A stretch of 64,000 nt of DNA, taken from the NCBI RefSeq assembly GCF_052048155.1, contig NZ_JBNAIK010000001.1:211501-275500 (forward strand). The letters are read 5' to 3'. Below the pieces are notes generated by a model. It saw only the letters and a list, made by a program, of their open reading frames with translations, did not search any database and was not told where the DNA came from. The position numbers were made by a program, and so were the translations under genes. Shown piece after piece: positions 43,492 to 51,799 of the stretch. The stretch's first letter is position 1. Each line of letters opens with the position of its first letter. This DNA is from HIMB114 sp052048155. GTDB taxonomy: Bacteria; Pseudomonadota; Alphaproteobacteria; Pelagibacterales; Pelagibacteraceae.

Positions 43492-44460
43492 TTGACAGCA
43501 AACCTTTTTCAAATCATAGAAAACGATAGTTTATCAACTAGCTTATATGTAAACGACAATAAGGCTTTAAATAGAATTGTTGGTGTTCAAGACTCGTTTT
43601 TAAAAGTTTTAGAAACATTATCTGGAACAGTAATTAATTTAAGGGGAAATTTAATTACAATTAAGGGTGATAACTCTAAAAGCAAATTAGTTATAAATAC
43701 AATTAATCAAATGTTACAAAAGTCATTAAGCAAAGAACTTGAAGAAGAAGATGTAAAATCTTTATATCACTTTGAGTCGTCATCAAATAATGATGTGTTA
43801 GCTAACGATGTTGTTATAAAAACGCCAAGAAAAAATATTTTTGCAAGAACTGAAAAGCAAAAAACTTATATTAATAATTTAGCAAAAAATAGCATAATTT
43901 TTTCTCTCGGACCAGCTGGTACCGGTAAAACTTATTTAGCCGTAGCTGTTGCTGTGAGTAAATTAATGAGCGGTGAAGTCAAAAAAATTATTTTATCTAG
44001 GCCTGCTGTTGAGGCAGGTGAGAATCTTGGTTTCTTACCAGGTGATTTGAAAGAAAAAATTGACCCATATCTCATACCGCTGTACGATTCTCTTTATGAG
44101 CTAGTAGGCTATGAGAAAATGCAAAAAAAAATTGAAGATGGAACTGTTGAAATTGCTCCATTAGCATTTATGAGAGGAAGAACCCTAAAGGATTCTTTTG
44201 TGATTTTAGATGAAGCACAAAATGCTACCGACACTCAAATAAAAATGTTTTTAACTAGACTTGGAAAAAATACTACTATGGTTGTTAATGGTGACCCTAG
44301 TCAAATTGATTTGCCTGGATCAAAATCCTCAGGGTTATTAAAGTCTATCAACATTTTAGATGATATAGATGAGATAAAAATTACCAGATTTGACACTTCA
44401 GATGTTCAAAGACACCCTCTTGTATCAAAAATTATTGATGCTTATAAAAAAAATCAATAA
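43492..44460 (+). CDS. PhoH-like ATPase (YbeZ)
   Basis: The 322-residue protein has an N-terminal RNA-binding-like region and the PhoH ATPase domain with Walker A SLGPAGTGKTYLAVAVAVS (about 139-157), the RPAVEAGENLGFLPGDLKEK signature and Walker B FVILDEAQN (about 238-246). PhoH/YbeZ works with the rRNA-maturation nuclease YbeY, whose gene overlaps by one base. The start appears to be TTG, 5 bases after miaB, because the first ATG is far inside the conserved region. Confidence 0.94.
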   Translation: MTANLFQIIENDSLSTSLYVNDNKALNRIVGVQDSFLKVLETLSGTVINLRGNLITIKGDNSKSKLVINTINQMLQKSLSKELEEEDVKSLYHFESSSNNDVLANDVVIKTPRKNIFARTEKQKTYINNLAKNSIIFSLGPAGTGKTYLAVAVAVSKLMSGEVKKIILSRPAVEAGENLGFLPGDLKEKIDPYLIPLYDSLYELVGYEKMQKKIEDGTVEIAPLAFMRGRTLKDSFVILDEAQNATDTQIKMFLTRLGKNTTMVVNGDPSQIDLPGSKSSGLLKSINILDDIDEIKITRFDTSDVQRHPLVSKIIDAYKKNQ

Positions 44461-44912
44461 TGCATAAAATTCATATATCTTGCGATTCAAAAATCTGGCT
44501 TAAAGATTCGACTAATGTTGAGAAAAAAATAAAAAATATTTTAAAGAAAAGCATCATGAGTGAGAAAAAATTTTTATCTAAAAATATTGAAATTTCTGTT
44601 TTATTGACGAATACAAAAAAAATGACCTCATTAAATTACAAGTATAGAAATAAAAAAAAAGATACCGATATTCTCTCTTTTCCTAGTGAAAAACCTAGTT
44701 TTTTTAAAAAAAAATTAAAACAAAAAAATATATACTTGGGTGATTTAGCTTTATCCTTCAACTATATAAAAAAACAAGGAATTGAATTTGAAGAATATTT
44801 AAAAAAAATGCTTGTTCATGGCTTTCTTCATTTGATTGGTTATGATCATGATAATGAGAAAAATTTTTTAAAAATGGAAAAGATACAAAACAAAATATTA
44901 AAATTAGCATGA
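44460..44912 (+). CDS. ybeY: Endoribonuclease YbeY (rRNA maturation factor)
   Basis: YbeY is a zinc-dependent factor in 16S rRNA 3'-end maturation and ribosome quality control. The 150-residue protein keeps the metal motif HGFLHLIGYDHD (about 117-128) with three His, and the DTDILSFP segment (about 72-79). The N-terminal region is Lys-rich and divergent. It is flanked by phoH (1-base overlap) and corC (4-base overlap), the standard order. Confidence 0.95.
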   Translation: MHKIHISCDSKIWLKDSTNVEKKIKNILKKSIMSEKKFLSKNIEISVLLTNTKKMTSLNYKYRNKKKDTDILSFPSEKPSFFKKKLKQKNIYLGDLALSFNYIKKQGIEFEEYLKKMLVHGFLHLIGYDHDNEKNFLKMEKIQNKILKLA

Positions 44913-45754
44913 GTAAAAAAGAAAATTTAAATATAATTTCTAAACTTATTAAAAAAATAAATTTTTTAGGTAATAATCAGAGTTTAAGAGATAGTATTAA
45001 AGATGTTATTGATGAAAAATCAAACGAGGAAAGTCAAAATATAGACTTAAGTTCTAAAGAAAAATCAATTTTATCAAATATTTTAAGTATCAATAAATTA
45101 AAAGCAGATGATGTAATGATACCAAGAGCTTCAATTATTGCGATTTCACAAGACTCTTCTTTTCAAAATATTATAGATACAATTGATAAAGAATCGCATT
45201 CAAGAATGCCTGTATTTAGAAAAGACCTTGATGATGTGTTGGGTATGATACACATAAAGGATATAATTAAATTCTCAGGATCAAATCATAATGATTTTAA
45301 TATAAAAAAAATTATGAGAGAGGTCTTATTTGTTCCTCCAACAATGCCTGTTATGAATTTATTATTAAAAATGCAAGCTACCAAACTTCATATGGCTTTA
45401 GTTATAGATGAGCATGGTGGAACTGATGGATTAATTACGATTGAAGATGTTATAGAGGAAATTGTAGGAGAAATTGAAGATGAACACGATAAAGATGATG
45501 ATTTTAATTTTAAAAAAATAGACTCTAATACTTTTGAAGCAAAAGCAGATATGACGTTAGACGATTTTAACCATGAGTCAAACTTGAGTATTGTTGAAGA
45601 AAATGTTGATACTCTGGGGGGGTATATATTTTCCAAGATTAACAGAGTTCCTTATGCTGGTGAGGTAATCAAGGTGGATAATACTTATCAATTTGAGATT
45701 ATTGAAGCTGACCCTAGAAAGATAAAAAAAATCAGAATATTTAAAATTCTTTAA
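44909..45754 (+). CDS. CorC/YbeX-type CBS-domain protein
   Basis: The 281-residue protein lacks membrane segments and has two CBS domains (about 70-185; DDVMIPRASIIAIS starts the first, IIDTIDKESHSRMPVFRK follows) and a C-terminal CorC_HlyC domain (about 200-281). Related proteins were linked to magnesium/cobalt efflux and more recently to ribosome metabolism with YbeY. In most alphaproteobacteria lnt follows; here the next gene is metK. Confidence 0.92.
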   Translation: MSKKENLNIISKLIKKINFLGNNQSLRDSIKDVIDEKSNEESQNIDLSSKEKSILSNILSINKLKADDVMIPRASIIAISQDSSFQNIIDTIDKESHSRMPVFRKDLDDVLGMIHIKDIIKFSGSNHNDFNIKKIMREVLFVPPTMPVMNLLLKMQATKLHMALVIDEHGGTDGLITIEDVIEEIVGEIEDEHDKDDDFNFKKIDSNTFEAKADMTLDDFNHESNLSIVEENVDTLGGYIFSKINRVPYAGEVIKVDNTYQFEIIEADPRKIKKIRIFKIL

Positions 45755-45769
45755 GATTACAATTTAGAT

Positions 45770-45796
45770 TTGACAACGTTAAAGATTGTTTATAAT
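45770..45796 (+). promoter_or_regulatory. Sigma-70 promoter of metK
   Basis: A perfect TTGACA (45770-45775) and a perfect TATAAT (45791-45796) are separated by 15 bases, just short of the optimal spacer. Transcription would start near 45803, only about 8 bases before the metK ATG at 45811. This leaves no room for a leader RNA, so metK is probably read from a nearly leaderless message. Confidence 0.75.
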
Positions 45797-45810
45797 TGCT
45801 AGTTCAAATT

Positions 45811-46968
45811 ATGAAAGATTTCATCTTTACATCAGAATCAGTTTCAGAAGGTCATCCAGACAAAGTTTGTGATAAAGTTTCAGACACTATAGTGGACCTG
45901 TATTTATCCAAATTTAATGAAAGCAGAGTTGCTTGTGAGACTTTAACAACGACCAATAAAGTTGTTTTGTCGGGTGAAATTAGAGGCCCAGAAATTAGTT
46001 CTGAAGAAATTGAAAAAGCAGTGAGGAATACAATAAAAGAAATTGGTTATGAACAAGAGGGCTTCCATCACGAAAAATTAGAATTTTTTAATTATTTACA
46101 TGCTCAATCAACTGACATTGCTCAAGGAGTAGATTCATCTGGAAATGAAAAAGATGAAGGTGCTGGTGACCAAGGAATTATGTTTGGTTATGCTTGCAAT
46201 GAAACAAAGGAATTAATGCCAGCTCCAATCTTATATTCTCATAAAATTTTAGAAGAGTTAGCGCATGTACGTAAGTCAGGGAAAGAAAAAGGATTAGGAC
46301 CAGATTCAAAAAGCCAAATATCTGTTGTTTATAAAAATGGAAAACCAACAGGTGTTTCTTCAGTAGTAATTTCAACTCAACATGATGAAAAGTTAGATCA
46401 GAATGATGTAAAAGAAATAGTAAGACCTTACGTAAAAAAAGTTTTGCCAGAAGGTTGGGATTGTCCGGAAGAGCAATTTTATGTAAACCCAACTGGCAGA
46501 TTTGTAATCGGAGGACCTGATGGTGATACAGGATTAACAGGTAGAAAAATCATAGTTGATACATACGGAGGAGCAGCTTTACATGGCGGCGGTGCTTTTT
46601 CAGGAAAAGATCCAACAAAGGTTGATAGATCTGCAGCTTATATTTCAAGATATTTAGCTAAAAATATTGTTGCAGCAGGAGTCAGTGATAAATGCGTAAT
46701 TCAATTATCTTATGCAATAGGAGTTTCGCAACCACTATCAATTTATATTGATCTATTTAATGGCGATCAAAAACTATCTGAAAAAGTAGAAAGTGTAATT
46801 AGAAAAGAAATTAACTTAAGTCCAAGAGGAATAAGAGAAAAATTAAATTTAAATAATCCTATTTACAAACCAACAGCAGCTTATGGTCATTTTGGAAGGC
46901 AGCCAGGTGCTGATGGAACATTTACTTGGGAAAAAACTGATATTGTTGATTTGTTTAAAAATATTTAA
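45811..46968 (+). CDS. metK: S-adenosylmethionine synthetase
   Basis: MetK makes SAM from methionine and ATP. The 385-residue enzyme has FTSESVSEGHPDKVCDKVSD (about 5-24), the GAGDQGIMFGYA motif (about 113-124), and the P-loop-like GGGAFSGKDPTKVDRSAAY (about 262-280). ATG at 45811 was chosen; the frame extends to a TTG at 45796 that overlaps the -10 box. It has its own strong promoter. It overlaps trmB by one base. Confidence 0.98.
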   Translation: MKDFIFTSESVSEGHPDKVCDKVSDTIVDLYLSKFNESRVACETLTTTNKVVLSGEIRGPEISSEEIEKAVRNTIKEIGYEQEGFHHEKLEFFNYLHAQSTDIAQGVDSSGNEKDEGAGDQGIMFGYACNETKELMPAPILYSHKILEELAHVRKSGKEKGLGPDSKSQISVVYKNGKPTGVSSVVISTQHDEKLDQNDVKEIVRPYVKKVLPEGWDCPEEQFYVNPTGRFVIGGPDGDTGLTGRKIIVDTYGGAALHGGGAFSGKDPTKVDRSAAYISRYLAKNIVAAGVSDKCVIQLSYAIGVSQPLSIYIDLFNGDQKLSEKVESVIRKEINLSPRGIREKLNLNNPIYKPTAAYGHFGRQPGADGTFTWEKTDIVDLFKNI

Positions 46969-47605
46969 TGATTAAAGAGAGACTTTTTTTCGGTCGTTTG
47001 CAATCAAGAACACTTTCTCAAGAAAAAAAAAAATTTTAAAAAAATTCATTAATAAACAAAAAATTACAAAATCTTTTTTTAATAAAAGAAAAAAGATTAT
47101 TATTGAAATAGGTTCTGGGGTTGGGGAAAATTTATTTTTTTTATCAAAAAAATATAAAAAAAACTTGGTAATAGGAATTGAGCCATTTAAAAATGGTTTA
47201 GCTAATACGGCATATTATTGTTCAAAAAATAAAATCAAAAACGTATTTTTATTTCCATTTGTTTTTCAAAAATTCGAAAAAAAATTCAAAAACTACTGTT
47301 TTGATCAATGTTATATTTTTTTTCCAGACCCATGGCCAAAAAAAAGACACCATAAAAGAAGACTAGTTAACTATCAATTTTTAAAATTACTTATCTCTCA
47401 TTGTAATTCTAAAGGGACAATTTATTTCGGTTCTGATAATTACAATTATTTTAATGACGTTAAGAATAAGTCTAAATCATTGAAAAAGGAGCTTAAAATA
47501 TCTGTAAAAAGCTACAAAAAAACACCCACTATAATCACAAGATATCATGCAAGAGCTTTAAAATTGAAGAATAATATAAATTTTTTAAAGATTGATAAAA
47601 TTTAA
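46968..47605 (+). CDS. trmB: tRNA (guanine46-N7)-methyltransferase TrmB, frame interrupted at an 11-A tract
   Basis: TrmB makes m7G46 in tRNA. The first 23 codons, starting at the ATG that overlaps the metK stop, read MIKERLFFGRLQSRTLSQEK and are TrmB-like, then hit TAA at 47037. After a run of 11 A (47023-47033) the frame with one base added is open to 47605 and carries EIGSGVGENL (SAM motif), IGIEPF and the hallmark FPDPWPKKRHHKRRLV. The joined protein would be 212 residues. The frame could be restored by transcriptional slippage or -1 ribosomal slipping on the A run, or the gap may be a sequencing error or a true mutation. Confidence 0.85.
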
Positions 47606-47640
47606 ATTTTCGTTTATTTACCTTGTAAATTGTTAATTTA

Positions 47641-47668
47641 AAAAATGGGCTTATGCCCATTTTTTTTT
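47641..47668 (+). terminator. Intrinsic terminator/attenuator hairpin in front of nusA
   Basis: A perfect 10-base stem (AAAAATGGGC and GCCCATTTTT) with a four-base loop TTAT is followed by a T run reaching 47668. It resembles a Rho-independent terminator. It ends only 13 bases before the nusA ATG, so a full promoter cannot fit after it, and nusA transcription must pass through it. It may be an attenuator in the nusA leader. It is the only clear terminator-like hairpin I found in the window. Confidence 0.8.
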
Positions 47669-47681
47669 ACATAATTAAAAA

Positions 47682-49226
47682 ATGCTTAATAATAGAATTG
47701 ATAGCACAGAATTAATAAGAATAGCGGATGCAGTTGCAGCCGAAAAATCGATAGATAAAGATCTAGTTTTATCATCAATGGAAACTGCAATTGAGAAGGC
47801 AGCGAGAACACGCTACGGATCAGAAAATGATATTTATGTCAGCATCGATAGGGAAACGGGCATTATTGAACTTGGTCGAAAATTAAAAGTTGTTGAAAAA
47901 GTTTTAGAAAGTCACTCAGAAATTAGTTTGGATGAAGCAAAGCAAAAAGATCCTTCTGCCGAAATTGGAGGAGAGATAAAGGAAGAGCTTCCACCGATTG
48001 ATTTTGGAAGAATTGCAGCACAAACAGCTAAACAAGTTATTTCAGTTCAGATTAGAGATGCTGAGAGAGATAGACAGTTTAATGAGTTTAAAGATAAAGT
48101 TGGAGAAATTTTAAGTGGTATCGTAAAAAGATCAGAGTTTGGAAATATTATTGTAGACTTGCAAAAATCAGAGGCGATTATTAGACGTGAGGAATTAATT
48201 CCAAGAGAAAATTTAAAAAATGGTGATAGAGTAAAAGCTTATTGTTATGATGTAAGAAGAGAAAATAAGGGTCCACAAATTTTCTTATCTAGAGCTCATC
48301 CTCAGTTTTTAGCAAAGCTTTTCCAGCAAGAAGTTCCAGAAATTTATGAAGGCACAATTTCGATTAAATCCGTAGCGAGGGACCCAGGTAGTCGTGCAAA
48401 AATTTGTGTACAATCAAAAGATAGTTCTATTGACCCAGTTGGAGCTTGTGTGGGTATGCGAGGAAGTCGTGTACAAACTATTGTTAATGAACTTCAAGGT
48501 GAAAAGATTGATATTATTAATTGGACAGAAGATGTTGGCTCATTAGTTGTTAGTGCTTTAGCGCCAGCTGAAGTGATGAAAGTTGTTTTAGATCAAGAGA
48601 ATAGAAGAGCAGAAGTTGTTATTGATGAAAACAATTTAAGTAAAGCGATTGGAAGAAGAGGTCAGAACGTTAGGTTAGCTTCTAAATTATTAGATTATGA
48701 AATTGATATTTTAACAGATAAAGAAGAGTCAGAAAAAAGACAAAGTGAATTTAAAGAAAATTCTTCAAAACTTATTAAAGCTTTAGAAATTGATACAACC
48801 ATGGCTCAACTTTTAGTCTCTGAAGGTTTTAACACTATCAAAGATATTAATAATGCAAATGTTGATGACTTTTTAAAAATTGATGGTTTTGATGAAGAAA
48901 CAGCCAAGGAACTACAAGATAGGGCTAAAGAGTTTTTAGAAGAAGAAGAAAAAGAGATTGCAAGCAAAGTGCAAGAGCTTGGAATTGAAGAAGATTTAGC
49001 AAATCATAAAGGTTTAACTTTGGGCATGCTTTTGACGTTAGGTGAGGAAAATATCAAAACTTTAAAAGATTTTGCAGAGTTATCTACGGATGAAATTGTG
49101 GGTGGATATGATGAAATCAAAGGTAAAAGAGAAAAATTTGATGGAGTATTAGAAGAATTTAATATTCCAAGAAAAGATGCTGAAGATTTAATTATGCGTG
49201 CAAGAAAAAAAGTTTTTAATTTTTAA
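47682..49226 (+). CDS. nusA: Transcription termination/antitermination factor NusA
   Basis: NusA binds RNA polymerase and affects pausing, termination and antitermination. The 514-residue protein has the N-terminal polymerase-binding domain (about 1-125), an S1 domain (about 130-200), two KH domains (about 225-345, with GACVGMRGSRVQTIVNELQG and IGRRGQNVRLAS), and two acidic helix-hairpin-helix repeats at the C-terminus (about 365-500). rimP, which normally precedes it, is missing here. The terminator-like hairpin before it suggests feedback control. Confidence 0.97.
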   Translation: MLNNRIDSTELIRIADAVAAEKSIDKDLVLSSMETAIEKAARTRYGSENDIYVSIDRETGIIELGRKLKVVEKVLESHSEISLDEAKQKDPSAEIGGEIKEELPPIDFGRIAAQTAKQVISVQIRDAERDRQFNEFKDKVGEILSGIVKRSEFGNIIVDLQKSEAIIRREELIPRENLKNGDRVKAYCYDVRRENKGPQIFLSRAHPQFLAKLFQQEVPEIYEGTISIKSVARDPGSRAKICVQSKDSSIDPVGACVGMRGSRVQTIVNELQGEKIDIINWTEDVGSLVVSALAPAEVMKVVLDQENRRAEVVIDENNLSKAIGRRGQNVRLASKLLDYEIDILTDKEESEKRQSEFKENSSKLIKALEIDTTMAQLLVSEGFNTIKDINNANVDDFLKIDGFDEETAKELQDRAKEFLEEEEKEIASKVQELGIEEDLANHKGLTLGMLLTLGEENIKTLKDFAELSTDEIVGGYDEIKGKREKFDGVLEEFNIPRKDAEDLIMRARKKVFNF

Positions 49227-49247
49227 CAATGAGTTTCGAGGGTAAAT

Positions 49248-51431
49248 ATGAGCAAAGAAAAGAAAAAAAAACTGACCTTAAAAAATTTCAAGGGTACACC
49301 TCGAAAGTTCAACGATAATAGCACCAAAACTCAAGGTAAAGTTGTAGTAGAGAGAAAAAACCCTAATTTTAGATCACAAGACAAAAAACAAACTTTTGAA
49401 AAGAAGCCATTTTCAAAACCTTTTGCTCCAAAAATAACACCTCCATCTGATGAAAAGAAAAAAAATGCCAAAGAGTGGGCTAAAAAAAAGATACAAGAAG
49501 AGTTGCATAAGGGCAAAAAAAAGAGTGAAAAAAAAGTTGAGGGAAAAAGAAGAGATTACAAACTTACACTAGGAAGGGCTTTAACAGATGCCGATGAAAT
49601 AGAGCGTCAAAGAAGCCATGCATCGGTTAAAAGAGCCAGAGAAAAGCAGTTTAAAAAAGATGACGATCAGGAGGAAATCCAGAAAATCGCAAGAGATGTG
49701 AATATTCCTTCTGTTATTACTATTCAAGAACTTGCAAATCGAATGGCTGAAAAATCAAGTGCAATTATAAAATATTTATTAGAAAAAAATGTAAAAGTTA
49801 CAGTTAATCATAGTATTGATGCTGATACTGCAGAATTTATTGTTGGTGAATTTGGACACAATGCAATTAGAGGAGATGTTACTGAAGATCAAATTAAAAA
49901 AATAGTTGAAGAAGAAAAAGAAGATAAAGGCAGTGATCCAAGGCCGCCTGTTGTAACAGTTATGGGCCATGTTGATCATGGAAAAACCTCATTGTTAGAT
50001 GCTTTAAGGCAAGCAAACGTAGTGTCAACAGAGCATGGCGGTATCACTCAGCATATTGGTGCTTATCAAGTAAAAGTTAATGATAAGCAATTAATAACTT
50101 TTATTGATACGCCTGGACATGCAGCATTCACTGAAATGAGAGCCAGAGGATCAAAAATTACAGATATAGTTATACTTGTTGTTGCAGCAAATGATGGAAT
50201 TAAACCTCAAACAATTGAAGCAATACAGCACTCGAAGGCAGCAGGTGTTCCAATTTTAGTAGCTGTAAACAAATGTGATTTGCCAGGTGTTGACCCTAAT
50301 AAAGTTAAAAATCAACTTTTAGAACACGAACTTATTGTTGAAGAAATGGGTGGTGATGTTTTGTGCACTGAAATATCAGCAATAAAAAAAACAAATTTAG
50401 ATAAGTTAAAAGAAAATATTTTATTACAGTCTGAATTATTAGACTTAAAAACTAAAAAGGATAGCTTTGCCAAAGGTGTTGTTATTGAGTCTAGGCTAGA
50501 TAAAGGCAAAGGACCTGTTTCGACAGTTCTTGTAACTAGTGGAACTTTAAAAAGAGGCGATACTTTTGTGAGTGGAGCAGCAAAAGGTAAAGTAAGAGCA
50601 ATGTTTGATTATAATAACAAACAAATTTCTCAAGCCGAACCCTCTACACCTGTAGAAGTTATAGGTTTTGAAAGTGTTACAAGCGCGGGGGATGATTTTA
50701 TAGTTTTGAATGATGAAAATAAGATTTCAGAAATACTGGAATTTAGACAAAATGGAGCAAAACAAAAAACTTTAAAATCAACTACTGACAATGATGATAT
50801 TTTTGGAAATGCAGATAAAGCTGAAACGTTAAATATTGTAGTAAAAGCCGATGTACACGGTTCACTTGAGGCTATAAACGCAGCATTATTAAAAATTGAA
50901 ATCGAGAAAATTAAACCAAAAATAATTTTATCTGCAGTAGGCCCTGTTACAGAAACGGATGTAACTTTAGCCAAGGCATCAAATGCTAAAATTTTAGGCT
51001 TTAATGTTAGACCTAATAAAGAAGCTAAAGAATTGGCTAATAGTTACAAGATGGACATCAGCTATTTTAATATTATTTATGAGGCAATAGACTTTGTTGA
51101 AAAATCGATAAAAGGGACTTTGGAACCTGAGACAAAAGAGGAAAGTATTGGACAATGCGAAGTATTGGAAGTTTTTAATGTTTCAAAAGCAGGCAAAGTA
51201 GCAGGAGTTAAAGTTACGCAGGGTGAAGTAAGAAATAATTCTGATGCAAGATTAACTAGAGATGGAACTGTGGTTTATACTGGAAAAATTGGAAGTTTAT
51301 TTAGAGAAAAAAATGAGGCAAAAGAAGTAAAGTCGGGACTGGAATGTGGTCTAACAATAAAAGATTTTATAGATTATAAAAAAGGAGATATCATAGAAAT
51401 TTTTCAGATTGTTACAGTTGATAGAGAGTAA
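49248..51431 (+). CDS. infB: Translation initiation factor IF-2
   Basis: IF-2 delivers initiator tRNA to the ribosome. The 727-residue protein has a short, very Lys-rich N-terminus (about 1-145), an IF2N domain (about 150-200), the G domain with P-loop VMGHVDHGKTSLLDALR (about 238-254), DTPGHAAF and NKCD, and the C-terminal domains II-IV. It is shorter than E. coli IF-2 because the N-terminal repeats are reduced. ylxR, usual between nusA and infB, is absent; the gap is 21 bases with GAGGG before the ATG. Confidence 0.97.
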   Translation: MSKEKKKKLTLKNFKGTPRKFNDNSTKTQGKVVVERKNPNFRSQDKKQTFEKKPFSKPFAPKITPPSDEKKKNAKEWAKKKIQEELHKGKKKSEKKVEGKRRDYKLTLGRALTDADEIERQRSHASVKRAREKQFKKDDDQEEIQKIARDVNIPSVITIQELANRMAEKSSAIIKYLLEKNVKVTVNHSIDADTAEFIVGEFGHNAIRGDVTEDQIKKIVEEEKEDKGSDPRPPVVTVMGHVDHGKTSLLDALRQANVVSTEHGGITQHIGAYQVKVNDKQLITFIDTPGHAAFTEMRARGSKITDIVILVVAANDGIKPQTIEAIQHSKAAGVPILVAVNKCDLPGVDPNKVKNQLLEHELIVEEMGGDVLCTEISAIKKTNLDKLKENILLQSELLDLKTKKDSFAKGVVIESRLDKGKGPVSTVLVTSGTLKRGDTFVSGAAKGKVRAMFDYNNKQISQAEPSTPVEVIGFESVTSAGDDFIVLNDENKISEILEFRQNGAKQKTLKSTTDNDDIFGNADKAETLNIVVKADVHGSLEAINAALLKIEIEKIKPKIILSAVGPVTETDVTLAKASNAKILGFNVRPNKEAKELANSYKMDISYFNIIYEAIDFVEKSIKGTLEPETKEESIGQCEVLEVFNVSKAGKVAGVKVTQGEVRNNSDARLTRDGTVVYTGKIGSLFREKNEAKEVKSGLECGLTIKDFIDYKKGDIIEIFQIVTVDRE

Positions 51432-51433
51432 TA

Positions 51434-51799
51434 ATGAAAAATAATAATCAGCCATTCACCCAAAGACAACTTAAGGCAGGTGAAAATCTAAAAAAAATTT
51501 TAGCCAGGTCATTTATTCAGCAAAATATTATATTACCAGAAATTGATACCAAATTAGTAACTATTACTGAGGTCAGAGTATCTCCTGACCTTAAGCATGC
51601 AAAGGTTTTCTTCATGCCACTGGCAGGAAGAGATATAGATAAATTTTTAAAAACATTAAATGAATATTCCTTAGAAATAAAAAAATCTGCATCAAAAGAA
51701 TGGACAGCTAAATTTATGCCTAATCTAAATTTTGTTATTGATGAGTCATTTGATTATGCAGAAAAAATAGAAAATTTATTGTTAAAAGACAAAGACTAA
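51434..51799 (+). CDS. rbfA: Ribosome-binding factor A
   Basis: RbfA helps mature the 30S subunit. The 121-residue protein has the KH-like fold with VTITEVRVSPDLKHAKVFFM (about 46-65) and the C-terminal FMPNLNFVIDESFDYAEKIE. The N-terminus FTQRQLKAGENLKKILARS is typical of alphaproteobacterial RbfA. It lies 2 bases after infB and overlaps truB by one base. Confidence 0.95.
   Translation: MKNNNQPFTQRQLKAGENLKKILARSFIQQNIILPEIDTKLVTITEVRVSPDLKHAKVFFMPLAGRDIDKFLKTLNEYSLEIKKSASKEWTAKFMPNLNFVIDESFDYAEKIENLLLKDKD

Noticed and set aside
45755..45810. Possible SAM riboswitch in front of metK
   Set aside because: The consensus promoter at 45770-45796 leaves a leader of only about 8 bases, and no SAM aptamer blocks are visible.
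46968..47040. Independent 23-codon peptide gene before trmB
   Set aside because: Its sequence matches the expected TrmB N-terminus and the frame resumes directly after the A tract, so it is the 5' part of trmB.
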